A stretch of 64,000 nucleotides of DNA. It comes from Alisma plantago-aquatica (lineage: Eukaryota > Streptophyta > Magnoliopsida > Alismatales > Alismataceae). A model generated the notes under the pieces. The model made no database searches. It saw only the letters and a program-made list of their open reading frames with translations, and was not told where the DNA came from. The stretch is taken from NCBI GenBank assembly GCA_963693085.1, contig OY856409.1, positions 525,783,303-525,847,302 of the forward strand, read 5' to 3'. Of this stretch, positions 1-10,631 are shown one piece after another (position 1 is the first letter of the stretch; the number at the start of each line of letters is the position of its first letter). The translations under genes and the position numbers were made by a program.

Positions 1-436
1 TTGTTTATAAAGGAGTAAAATTGAAGGTATATGTTCCTGAGGAACTTAATTACATACCAGGGAGTATTCACAAGTATATAATTACATATTTAGGCAAAAC
101 TTCTAGGGTTAGATTATAACCCAGGTCAGGGATGTTACAATACACTTACTAGTGAGATTAGGTGTTCAAGAATGGGATAGGTGGTACACATTTATTATAT
201 ATAAGACCTTAAACTCTAATCTTTTTGAGGTATAATATTCTCACTCTCCCAATGTGCCATTAGGCTTCATTTTGATTCAAATATTTGATATATGGAATTA
301 TGGTTTATTTACTGTTTAGTATTTATTGACAAGCATGATTAAATGATGTTACACAAAACTTAAGATATGAATGATAAAACTAGGTTTGTAGGTATAAGAA
401 TGACAACATACATGTATTTGTTGGCCTAGAAACGCG

Positions 437-469
437 TCCAAGATTTACTCATTAGGAGTAAATCTTGGA
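437..469. repeat. Perfect short palindrome (14-bp stem, 5-nt loop)
   Basis: TCCAAGATTTACTC at 437-450 is followed by ATTAG and then the exact complement GAGTAAATCTTGGA at 456-469. It lies 21 bases before a much larger palindrome. No role can be assigned from sequence alone. Confidence 0.85.
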
Positions 470-489
470 TAGTCCCCAGTTTGGGAATG

Positions 490-688
490 TTCTTGAACAC
501 CTAATCTCACTTAGGATGTAAGTGTATAATGTGTATTTGGTTTTCAAGAAAATTTTGATAGCATTTCCCCGTTTGTTCTCTAAGTACATATGTACTTGGA
601 AAACAGTGGGGAAATGCTGCCAAAATTTTCTTGAAAACCCAATACACATTATACACTTACTAGTGACATTAGGTGTTCAAGAATGGGA
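490..688. repeat. Large imperfect palindrome (about 100-base arms)
   Basis: The sequence folds back on itself around GTACATATGTAC (584-595), with the axis between 589 and 590. The arms share GGGGAAATGCT, AAAATTTTCTTGAAAAC and ATACACATTATACACTTAC with their complements, then ATTAGGTGTTCAAGAA at the outer end. There are a few mismatches and one gap of about 6 bases. A transcript would form a near-continuous 95-bp hairpin. It may be a fold-back mini-element or an inverted duplication within the CACTA end. Confidence 0.8.
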
Positions 689-812
689 TAGGTGGTACAC
701 ATTTATTATATATAAGACCTTAAACCCTAAACTTTTTACCATAAACCCTAATCTTTTAACCCTAGACCCTAATCTTGTTCTAATATATACTTGTTTTCTC
801 TTTGATCATAGA

Positions 813-2865
813 ATGGATAGATCATGGATGTCCATTCCAAATCGACCCTAGAGTTTATTTTTGGTCTTGATCCGTTTATTAGATTTTCCGAGGAACATAG
901 GAAACAACCTGGAGATAGGTTCTACTGTCCATGTAGGCATTGCGGTAACAACTTGAAAGTCAGCACTGGTGACAAAATCAAAAGTCATGTCATGTGCAAT
1001 GGGATTGTACAAGGCCATACAGAACGACACTGGCATGGAGAGATTTCAAACCTAAAATCAGTAGATGTCGATAGCAGTGCTTGTGTGGAAGAAGAAATTG
1101 CCTCCGATGATGTAGATGTGAATAAACCAGTTCCAGTAGACATCGCTGATGCGATGCTGGATAGTCGTGGGGTAGAGCACACCGATCCACCTCCCATGTT
1201 TAGAAACATTGTGCATGATGCTGAGATACCGTTATACATAGGTTGTACTAAGTTTACAAAGCTTAGCACTGTGTTGAGATTGTATAAGATAAAAGCTAGC
1301 AATAGATGGAGGAAACAAAGATTCACATCATTGTTGTCTTTGTTGAAAGAAATTCTTCCTGAAGGAAACGAGTTGCTAATCTCAACATACCAATTAAAGA
1401 AATTGTTGTCCCAATGGGAATGGAGGCCAAGAAGATACACGCATGCCCGAATGATTGTGTATTGTTTCAAAAGTACTACATGGATTTGAAAGATTGTCTC
1501 AAATGTGGTGTGACAACATATAAATTGACGACTTCGGGGGAGTCCAAAATTGGTTCTCCTGCCAAGGTGATGTGGTATCTACCTATAATATCATGGTTTC
1601 AACGCTTATTTTCCAATATGATAGATGTGAAGAATTTGAGGTGGCATGCAGATGTTAAGAAAAATAATGATGGGGTCCTACGACATGCGTCTGATTCCAT
1701 ACAGTAGAAGAAGATTGATTGATTGTACCCTAAATTTGGTGAAGAAGTCAGGAATCTAAGACTTGGGCTTTGTACAGATGGGATGAATCCGTATGATACA
1801 TTACACAACCAATATAGCACTTGCCAGTTATGCTTGTTATATGCAATCTTCCTCCCTCGTTGTGTATGAAAAATAAGTACATTATGCTGTCGTTGTTGAT
1901 ATCGGGCCGTAAACAACCTAGAAATGATATCGACGTTTATCTTGAACCTCTGATTGATGATTTAAAAAAACTCTGGGGTGAAGGTGTGATGACCTATGAT
2001 GCTTCAGGAAGAGAGACATTTTGTTTGCACACTATATTGTTTTGCACTGTGAATGACTTTCCAGCATATGGGAATTTGTCTGGATATAGTGTCAAAGGAT
2101 CTAAAGTGTGTCCTATATGTGAAGAGAACACTGATTCAATACGACTAAAACATGGCAGCAAGATTGTATATCTTGGTCATTGAAGGTTTCTTCCAAAATT
2201 CCATCCTTATCGTAGGTTGCGTAAAACATTCAATGGACAGAATGAGGAATAGAGTGCACCTAAACCTAAACAAGGGGAGGTTGTTTATGAAAGAGTAAAA
2301 GACATTGCCAATTAATTTGGCAAGAGATCATAATGTACCATGGCCATGCAGAGTGAAAAATCTTTATTCAAGAAGAAGTCAATATTTTGGGATCTTCCTT
2401 ATTGGAGTTCTTTGGCAGTTAGGCATTATATTGACGTCATGCACATTGAAAAAAATGTCTGTGATAGCATCATCGGTACTCTATTGAATATACCATGTAA
2501 TACTAAAGATGGGATAAATCTAAAATGGACCTACGTGAAATGGGAGTAAGGACAAAATTAACAGAATTAGTTAGTAGCGATCAGAGAACATACTTACCTC
2601 TCGCTTGTTACACATTGTCTAGAAAGGAGAAGAAAGCTTTTTGTGAATGCTTGGTAAATGTTAAGGTGCAATAGGGTTACTCATCCAACATCTGTACATT
2701 GGTATCAATGAATGATCTAAAGTTGATAGGTCTTAAATCTCATGATTGTCACACTCTAATGCAAGAAATATTGACCGTGGCAATTCAATCTATATTGCCG
2801 AAGCATGTAAGGTTTGCAATCACCAGACTTTGTTTCTTTTTCAACAGTCCGTGCATCAAAGTTAT
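813..2865 (+). pseudogene. TNP2: CACTA transposase TNP2-type, 5' part (decayed)
   Basis: The TNP2 family cuts and pastes CACTA elements. The frame opens at 813 with MDRSWM, the usual start of the transposase-associated N-terminal domain. It shifts frame near 850 and continues through a zinc-ligand-like CPCRHCGN. The TNP2 core follows: ACPNDC and CLKCG near 1445-1510, LRWHAD near 1640, LCTDGMNPYD near 1770, NDIDVYLEPLIDDL at about 1925-1965, NDFPAYGNLSG near 2052, DLPYWSSLAVRH and DVMHIEKNVCD near 2390-2465, and LKSHDCHTLMQ near 2727. The putative catalytic aspartates in the TDG and NDIDVY motifs survive. Damage includes frame changes near 850, 1430 and 1820, TAG at 1705-1707, and TGA at 2181-2183 in an expected arginine position. 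The reading frame is cut at 2865 by the LTR element and resumes at 10632. Confidence 0.9.
2861..2865 (+). repeat. Target-site duplication GTTAT, left copy
   Basis: GTTAT directly precedes the 5' LTR and recurs at 10627-10631 directly after the 3' LTR. Five bases is the usual duplication made by LTR-element integrases, and it fixes both element boundaries. Confidence 0.92.
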
Positions 2866-5674
2866 TGTGACAAAGTGGAATTTTTAGCAAAATAATGAGA
2901 TACTTACTCTTTTGACCTCATTATTTTCTCTCATGGTCTCGAATAATTTTTCTTGGCTTCATAATCATTTTTGAGACTCAAATCCTAAATATGGTGATCA
3001 ATGTAGTTTTTATACACATTATAACACCTCAAATTAGATTCAATCATCACCTTGTCCAAATAATCCAATTGACCCTTTGAACTTCATAATTTGACTTTCA
3101 AACTTTTTCTAGATATTCTCCACATTTTTGTGAAGCTATGGTCCAAATTTCATCCCATTTGGACATTCCTATAAGTTTCTATGAATTTTGGAAGTTTTAT
3201 GCTCAAAATCCCTTTATATTTGCTTTTTCTGACCTTTTCCAGGTCAGTAATCCACAGACTAAGGCATGGGATGAACCCTGGACCTTGGATCAGCTAGCCA
3301 TGGATCGCGGCCCTGATCCTATGGCTAGGAGGTCATCCCCTACCTCCCGTAATCAGCGGAGAGGGGAGTGACGACCAAAATGGCAATCGATTGATTTTGA
3401 TTCCCTTTTGAAAATCAAATGACCAGGGATGTTCTCCTCGACAAATCGAAGGCATCGACCTCTTTTCCCCCTCGAATCACTAACTTTTGAGAACAAGAGG
3501 CATTTTCACCTCTTGGCCGCCACCATGGCCACCTACTCGAAACCCTAACACCAAGCCCCAATTTCCTATAAAAATGCCTCCCTTCACTTCGTTGCTCACC
3601 CACGATTGCAATCGGCACCTCATCTATCCCTTTCGACCCCTCCCACTCGATCGTCTCCTTTTACTCTACCACTGCCCGCCTCCAAGCCCATGTTGGGACA
3701 TTCCTTCTATGCACCTCCGACTCCCTTTCTTTGGCTCGTATTCAGTCCGAAAGGTGATGGCGGAGTGGGATGGCCTGTTCCCGACCTCCCTCACCCACTC
3801 TTTCTCTCAGATTTCTTTTACACCGGTGAGGTGTTCCTCCTGGCTTCTGGCCTCGTGAGCGGGCTCCTGCGTGTGACAAGGAGGTCCCCAAACCACCGGT
3901 TCAGAGGAGGAGAACCACAATCCAAAGGGGTCTAACATACCACGAATAAACCGATCAATCAAGTCTGAACCGGGAAATCAAAGGCCTGAACTGAACTTTG
4001 GATTAGTGAGCCTCGTGGCATGATCTAGGCTGTCCAATAGACATCCAATGATCAACCTCTTTCATGAAATAAGGTATTTATCTCGCTCTCTAGAAAATAT
4101 TCGATTAAATGCCCAGATCTCAATTTAATCATAGAAAATGCATCCAAACTCCAAAAATGATGAACAAGTAGTCGATTTTGATCAGAAAAATCCAATGGAT
4201 CATTTAAAATTACTTTTGAGACCAGATTACAAATGTTGTTCGTTGATATCCCTAAATTGGATATCTTGCTTATTTAGTTTATCAAATGGAACAATAATGA
4301 TGTCTAATTCATTGAAACCCCATATCTGACTCTAATGATTATCCTGAAATACAAATCTAGATCTGATCTAGTTGACTATTGAAAATGAATCATTAGTGAT
4401 CTTGATCTATTTTTGATTCAATCTTAATTATAATGGATAATGAGTAAATCTTGATATTGATCTTAATCTTGCAAAACCCTTGATAGAATTTTGTCCCACC
4501 AATCTGATATTGAATACAAATGATGTTAGAACAACATGATGATCTAAATATTTGATGATGACTTGGATAATGATCATAAATTAGGGTTAACACATATAAT
4601 CCTAGAAAACCTAGGTAAGTCATTCACACTCTAATATATTGTATACTTGAAGTAATGTTGGACATATTGGAATATTGATTATAAGTGAATGACCCAACCC
4701 TAAGGTTGACATAGGAAAAGTGTAACCTTAATATCAAATATTGAAACATGATATTCTGAACATCATGATCTTGACCCTTGATCCAATCTTGATGATTTAG
4801 GATCTAACTCGAAGGGTTGACCTATTGATCGGATATTGATTATACTTGAAATCTCGGTGAAAGGTACGCTATTATATAACTCCTCCTTGATTGTATTGAA
4901 GATACTTTTATGTATCTCTTGACCATATGCTTGGATATTTACTTAGATGAGCTATTGTTCCCTATGATTAGTCTTCTATTTTTCTATACTATATTTTGAA
5001 AAACATGAAAACATAAATTGCATGCCCATTATGACTGCCCGTATATTGATAATGATGATGATATTGATAATGTTGATAATGTGGATATTGAGTACAACAT
5101 CCCCCTCATTTGGAAGTGGGACTTGTACATTAGCTTCCTATGTTCCTATGGTGAAAAGGGGCCTAGTGACCTTCCCCATCGCGTTGGGGTAATAGAGTCA
5201 CACAAAATTATATAAGCATGCTTCTTGAATTACAGTATAATGGGAACTCGTAATAAAAGTCGAATTGCTTGAAAAACATATTGAATAAATGTTGGTTTTG
5301 CAAATTGCTTGTTATTTCTTTTGAATATAAGTCCTGCCAAGTATACTATTTTGTTATAAATCTCTTTGTTTGATTTTGATAGCGTACCGTGCAATTGCAT
5401 GATTGTGTCTTGATTTTCTTGATTTTAGGCATTACAAATGATATCTTGAATAAGACCGCTTCTGCACTCATACACTCTGATGACAAAGATAAATTGGATA
5501 TATCTCCATATTAGGTTAGTTTGTTCTTTATTATCCAGTTTTTGAGTTATTTATTTCTTATTGTATATGCTAGTGTGAATGATCCTATTGGGCCACTCAG
5601 GGACGGGCGCTTCAATCCTTTTTCTACTGTCTAGGCAGTGGGATTGGGATTGGGGTAAGAACAGTAACGTGACA
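2866..5674 (+). repeat. 5' LTR of the LARD-like element
   Basis: The LTR starts TGTGACAAAG and ends GTAACGTGACA. Landmarks are GAAGCTATGGTCCAAATTT near 3133, a pyrimidine-rich C-rich block at 3250-3930 with a TATA box at 3567, AT-rich DNA at 4080-4990 with many TTGAT-like words, and CCACTCAGGGACGGGC at 5593-5608, 66 bases before the end. Short open frames inside (for example 3138-3371 and 3606-3935) are not shared with any known protein that I recognise and are taken as chance. Confidence 0.93.
3567..3574 (+). promoter_or_regulatory. TATA box of the 5' LTR promoter
   Basis: TATAAAAA lies in CCTATAAAAATGCC, followed within about 30 bases by a pyrimidine-rich CTTCACTTCG stretch that would suit a start site. 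The same box occurs in the 3' LTR at 8529-8536, which supports it as the LTR core promoter. The start site is inferred. Confidence 0.6.
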
Positions 5675-5676
5675 GT

Positions 5677-5688
5677 TGGTATCAGAGC
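5677..5688 (+). promoter_or_regulatory. Primer-binding site for initiator tRNA-Met
   Basis: TGGTATCAGAGC lies two bases after the 5' LTR end. It matches the complement of the 3' end of plant initiator tRNA-Met, the common primer for minus-strand synthesis in Ty3/Gypsy and many Copia elements. Confidence 0.93.
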
Positions 5689-7807
5689 TTACACACTCCC
5701 ATATACTTTAAGTAAATAATTTCTCAAGTCTCTTACAGCCAAGAAACCCTAAAGTCCATAATGGTGAAAATTGAGGTGTCTAGGCTCGGGGTCCTGGCAT
5801 AATTTCTCCTATCCGTCTTCACGGTGGTTGAGATCCCCCGCTCTACCTGGCCTCAATTGATCCAAAACTGGACCTAAAGGTTCTCTTGAGAAACCTTAGA
5901 GAGTCATCTAGCATCTCATCTCTTCTTTAAGGACAATCCTAAGCCACCCATGTAGATGAAGATTAGGTAGTCTTCTCATCTCATCATGTGGTCCTTTTCA
6001 TGACCTTTCACCACATGATGTCTCGATTATGGGTAGCTTATGAATGGGAAAAGTAAATATTGCTAAATCTTGAAAGGTGATACCATGATCTGACTTTAAT
6101 GTGGAAACTTGATTTTTTAAGCTTGAAAATCAAATACTCATGTATGACTGTTGATATCATGAACACTCAATTTTGACTATGTTTGATGTTATGATACGGT
6201 GAAATAAGGATGACTTATACATTATACCTTATTGTTGATAAGGTCCCTATTTTCATGAATGCATGTTGCCCTATTATTGATTAAACCTCAACCATAGTTA
6301 AGAAAACTCATATCCTTTTTATACACATCTTGACTATGTTATCAATTGACTAAGTCTTAGACTCAAAAAATCATGATATAAGACTATGATGCAAAAAGCA
6401 ATTTTCCTATTGACTATTGATGCTTTTTGTAATCTCGATTTTGATATTCTGATTATGGACCTAAATTTTGCACTAGTGTGCTCTAAATCCTTGATTTATA
6501 AATTATATCACTACCTTGATCATGAAAGGAAAGGAATGCAAATATGATCTTGATTTTGTAAAATCTTGACATTATCGCCCTATTATCTTGAATTTTGATC
6601 TTATGACCTTAACATATATGATTTAATATTTTATACTCTCCCTATTTGAATAAGCTCAGTTGATAATGACTAATGTTGGTAATATGCTAGATTAGGGTGC
6701 TAGTTGACTCATGACTCCCCTAACCTAGGTCACATCCCTATTATGACTACCTCTAAATTTTCATCTTGTTGATTATTTAGATTTTGGAAAGGTATCACCT
6801 TTCACTCTATTTTGACTGGTTGACCTAAACCTAATAGGTTTAACCCATGGTTGATACTCGATCTTGAATATAGATTTGATAATGACCTTGATATATGACA
6901 ATGTTGACTATAGCTTGTGGTTTATTTCCGAGATAGACCTAGGTCAAGATCATTCATCAACCTTGGATACAATGATAATGAAATCTTGATATGTTGCTCG
7001 AATATTGCTTGAAAATTGTTTCTTAAAATTGAATATAGATGAGTGATCTCCCCCAAGGTCTAAATAGGAATCTAAACCCTAGCTTCAAAATACTAGACCT
7101 ATAACTTTTGATGCCTAAAATCTCGACTCTTGATATTGATTAATGAACTTTTAACTCATTATTATCAATCTCAATAATGATACAAATCCTATGATCACAT
7201 TACTTGGACCTTGAGATATATATGATTAATGACTTCGAAATCCCAAATGTTGAAATTTTCGAAATGATGACTATTTTGACTCTCTCGATTTATGACTTAG
7301 GGTTTAGCTCTCATTAGGACTAGGGTGGGACCTTCCCATTGATTTTGAGCTCGAAATAATGATATTGAAAATATGATGTTGTCACAAAATATGAATCTCA
7401 AATCATGAATATATAACCCCACCTAGGCCAATGTAGAGGCTAGAACCATGAGATATTGGGATTGAAAGTAACCTTGTACACTTAAACTGTATTTGCTTGA
7501 CCTAAAATATGATCTCTCCAAATTTGTGATCAATAGGATGCTTTCCATATTTGTGACTCATATAATGACTTTGGACAATATATGTGCTGATCTTGATACT
7601 CAATTGCTTGATAATGAAATAGTGTTAGTACCAAGTTAATTATGATAAGGAACATAGAATCCCAATTATGTTTATTGGATTACTTGAAAATTGAGGATAA
7701 GATTTTGATTTTATAATTGAGGACACTTCAGTATTTGAGGATATGAATTAGGTTGAATGATCCAAATTTTTGAGGTTGTTTTGAATTTTGGGGACAAATT
7801 TCCTTTT
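5689..7807 (+). other. Non-coding internal domain of the LARD-like element
   Basis: About 2.1 kb of AT-rich DNA with no convincing reading frame and no gag, protease, reverse transcriptase or integrase motif in any frame. It is dense in words such as CTTGAT, TTGACTA and ATGATCTTGA. The first 170 bases include a block at 5769-5860 that aligns with the leader of the G4 chromovirus at 63820-63935. The rest I cannot relate to anything else in the window. Confidence 0.8.
5769..5860 (+). promoter_or_regulatory. Conserved leader block, candidate RNA packaging or dimerisation signal
   Basis: Runs from AATTGAGGTGTCTAGG through CATAATTTCTCC and ATCCGTCTTCACGGTG to CTACCTGGC, about 90 bases downstream of the primer-binding site. 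The minus strand of 63820-63935, in the leader of the G4 chromovirus, carries the same words in the same order with similar spacing. Conservation between a coding and a non-coding element suggests a cis signal needed by shared Gag or reverse transcriptase. The function is inference. Confidence 0.55.
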
Positions 7808-7820
7808 AAGGAGGGAAGGA
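7808..7820 (+). promoter_or_regulatory. Polypurine tract of the LARD-like element
   Basis: AAGGAGGGAAGGA ends directly before the 3' LTR start TGTGACAAAG. It is preceded by GGGGACAAATTTCCTTTT, a wording very close to that before the G4 3' LTR. This is the expected plus-strand primer. Confidence 0.85.
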
Positions 7821-10626
7821 TGTGACAAAGTGAATTTTTTAGAAAAATAATGAGATACTTACTCTTTTGACCTCATTATATTCTCTCATGGTCTTGAATA
7901 ATTTTTCTTGGCTTCATAATCATTTTTGAGACTCAAATCATAAATATGGTGATCAATGTAGTTTTTATACACATTATAACACCTCAAATTAGATTCAATC
8001 ATCACCTTGTACAAATAATCCAATTGACCCTTTGAAATTTATAATTTGATTCTCAAACTTTTTCTAGATATTATCCACATTTTTGTGAAGCTATGGTCCA
8101 AATTTCATCCCATTTGGACATTCCTATAAGTTTCTATGAATTTTGGAAGTTTTATGCTCAAAATCCCTTTATATTTGCTTTTTCTGACCTTTTCCAGGTC
8201 TATAATCCGCAACCTAAGGCATGGGATGAACCCTGGCCCTTGGATCAGCTAGCCATGAATCGCGGCCCTGATCCTATGGCTAGGAGGTCATCCCCTACCT
8301 CCCGCAATCAGCAGAGAGGGGAGTGACGACCAAAATGGCAATCGATTGATTTCGATTCCCTTTTGAAAATCAAATGACCAGGGATGTTCTCCCCGCCAAA
8401 TCGAAGGCATCGACCTCTTTTTCCCCCCTCGAATAACTAACTTTTGATAACAAGAGAGCCAGCGTTTTCACCTTTTGGCCGCCTCCATGGCCACCTGCTC
8501 GAAACCCTAACACCAAGCTCCGATTTCCTATAAAAATGCCTCCCTTCACTTCGTTGCTCACCCACGATTGCAACCAGCACCTCATCTAGCCCTTTCGACC
8601 CCTCCCACTCGATCATCCCCTTTTATGCTACCACTGCGCCGCCTCCAAGCCCATGTTGGGACGTTCCTTCTATGCACCTCCGCCTCCCTTTCTTTGGCTC
8701 GTATCGAGTCCGAGAGGTGATGGCAGACTGGGACGACCTGTTCCCGGCCTCCCTCACCCACTCTTTCTCTCAGACCTATTTTACGCTGGCGAGGTGCTCC
8801 TCCTGGCTTCTGGACTCGTGAGAGGGCTCCTACGTGTGATAGAGAGGTCCCCGAACCACCGGTTCAGAGGAGGACAACCACGATCCAAAGGGGCCTGACA
8901 TATCACGAATAAACCGATCAATCAAGTCTGAACCGGGAAATCAAAGGCCTGAACTGAAATTTGGATTAGTGAGCCTCGTGGCACGATCTAGGCCGTCCAA
9001 TAGACATCCAATGATCAACCTATTTCATGAAATAAGGTATTTATCTCGCTCTCTGGAAAATATTCGATTAAATGCCCAGATCTCAATTTAATCATAGAAA
9101 ATGCATCCAAACTCCAAAAATGATGAACAAGTAGTCAATTTTGATCAGAAAAATCCAATGGATCATTTAAAATTACTTTTGAGACCAGATTCCAAATGTT
9201 GTTCGTTGATATCCCTATATTTGATATCTTGCTTATTTAGTTTATCAAATGGAACAATAATGATGTCTAATCTTTTGAAACCCTATATCTGACTCTAATG
9301 ATTATCCTGAAATACAAATCTAGATCTGATCTAGTTGACTATTGAAAATGAATCATTAGTGATATTGATCTATTTTTGATTCAATCTTAATTATAATGGA
9401 TAATGAGTAAATCTTGATATTGATCTTAATCTTGCAAAACCCTTGATATAATTTTGTCCCACCAATCTGATCTTGAATACAAATGATGTTAGAACAACAT
9501 GATGATATAAAGATTTGATGATGACTTGGATAATGATCATAAATTAGGGTTAACACATATAATCCTATAAAACCTAGGTAAGTCATTCACACTCGAATAT
9601 ATTGTATACTTGAAATAATGTTGGACATATTGGAATATTGATTATAAGTTAATGACCCAACCCTAAGGTTAACATAGGAAAAGTGTAACCCTAATCTCAA
9701 ATATTGAAACCTGATATTCTGAACATCATGATCTTGACCCTTGATCCAATATTGATGATTTAGGATTTAACTCGAAGGGTTGACCTATTGATCGGATATT
9801 GATTATACTCAAAATCTCGGTGAAAGGTATGCTATTATATAACTCCTCCTTGATTGTATTGAAGATACTTTTATGTATCTCTTGACCGTATGCTTGGCTA
9901 TTTACTTGGATGAGCTATTGTTCCCTATGATTAGTCTCATGTTTTTCTATACTATATTTTGAAAAACATGAAAACATATTGCATGCCCATTATGACTGCC
10001 CGTATATTGATAATGATGATGATATTGATAATGTGGATATTGAGTACAACAACCCCCTCATTTGGAAGTGGGACTTGTACATTGGCTTCCTATGTTCCTA
10101 TGGTGAAAAGGGGCCTAGTGACCTTCTCCATCGCGTTGGGGTAATAGAGTCACACAAAATTATATAAGCATGCTTCTTGAATTATAGTATAATGGGAACT
10201 CATAATAAAAGTCGAATTTCTTGAAAAACATATTGAATAAATGTTGGTTTTGCAAATTGCTTGTTATTTCTTTTGAATATAAGTCCTGCCAAGTATACTA
10301 TTTTGTTATAAATCGCTTTGTTTGATTTTGATAGCGTACCGTGCAATTGCATGATTGTGTCTTGATTTTCTTGATTTTAGGCGTTACAAATGGAATCTTG
10401 AATAAGATCGCTTCCGCACTCGAACACTCTGATGACAAAGATAAATTGGATATATCTCCATATTAGGTTAGTTTGTTCTTTATTATCCAGTTTTTGAGTT
10501 ATTTATTTCTTATTGTATATGCCAGTGTGAATGATCCTATTGGGCCACTCAGGGACGAGCGCTTCAATCCTTTTTCTACTGTCTAGGCAATGGGATTGGG
10601 ATTGGGGTAAGAACAGTTCCGTGACA
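7821..10626 (+). repeat. 3' LTR of the LARD-like element
   Basis: Aligns end to end with 2866-5674. Differences are mainly scattered substitutions and short indels, for example in the ATGATGATATTGATAATG tract near 10015. It ends GTGACA at 10626, followed by the second GTTAT. The TATA box is at 8529-8536. Confidence 0.93.
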
Positions 10627-10631
10627 GTTAT
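10627..10631 (+). repeat. Target-site duplication GTTAT, right copy
   Basis: Matches 2861-2865. Reading across from 2865 to 10632 keeps the TNP2 frame, so one of the two copies is the original target sequence. Confidence 0.92.

Larger units (their letters stand above)
139..740 (+). repeat. Direct repeat pair upstream of the transposase gene
   Basis: About 90 bases at 139-229 recur almost unchanged at 650-740. Both copies start at ATACACTTACTAGTGA and run through TTCAAGAATGGGATAGGTGG to TATATATAAGACCTTAAA. The first half of the unit also occurs once inverted near 490-530, as the outer part of a large palindrome. The second copy leads directly into the transposase start at 813, so this is probably rearranged 5' untranslated or subterminal CACTA sequence. 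The rest of 1-812 is AT-rich and shows no gene. Confidence 0.75.
2866..10626 (+). mobile_element. Non-autonomous LTR element (LARD-like) inserted in the CACTA transposase gene
   Basis: A complete LTR element of 7761 bp with LTRs of 2809 and 2806 bp that start TGTGACAAAGTG and end GTGACA, a primer-binding site TGGTATCAGAGC just inside the 5' LTR, a purine tract before the 3' LTR and a GTTAT target duplication. The 2146-bp internal region contains no gag or pol. This is the architecture of large retrotransposon derivatives (LARDs), which borrow proteins from a related element. The LTR start, LTR end and leader resemble those of the chromovirus at 56028-64000, so that family is the likely helper. 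By eye the first 260 LTR bases differ at roughly a dozen sites, so the insertion is not brand new. Confidence 0.92.

Noticed and set aside
1..130. Possible tail of another retroelement at the left edge (KVYVPEEL-like translation and CAGGGATGTTACA)
   Set aside because: Too short and not supported by any neighbouring motif.
716..780. Telomere-like AAACCCTAA words as an interstitial telomeric array
   Set aside because: Only a few irregular copies mixed with other AT-rich words; too short and degenerate. Similar words are scattered through LTRs here.
3138..3935. Small open frames repeated at 8093-8898 as a conserved gene pair
   Set aside because: They recur because they are in the two LTRs of one element; no domain is recognisable and frames differ between copies.
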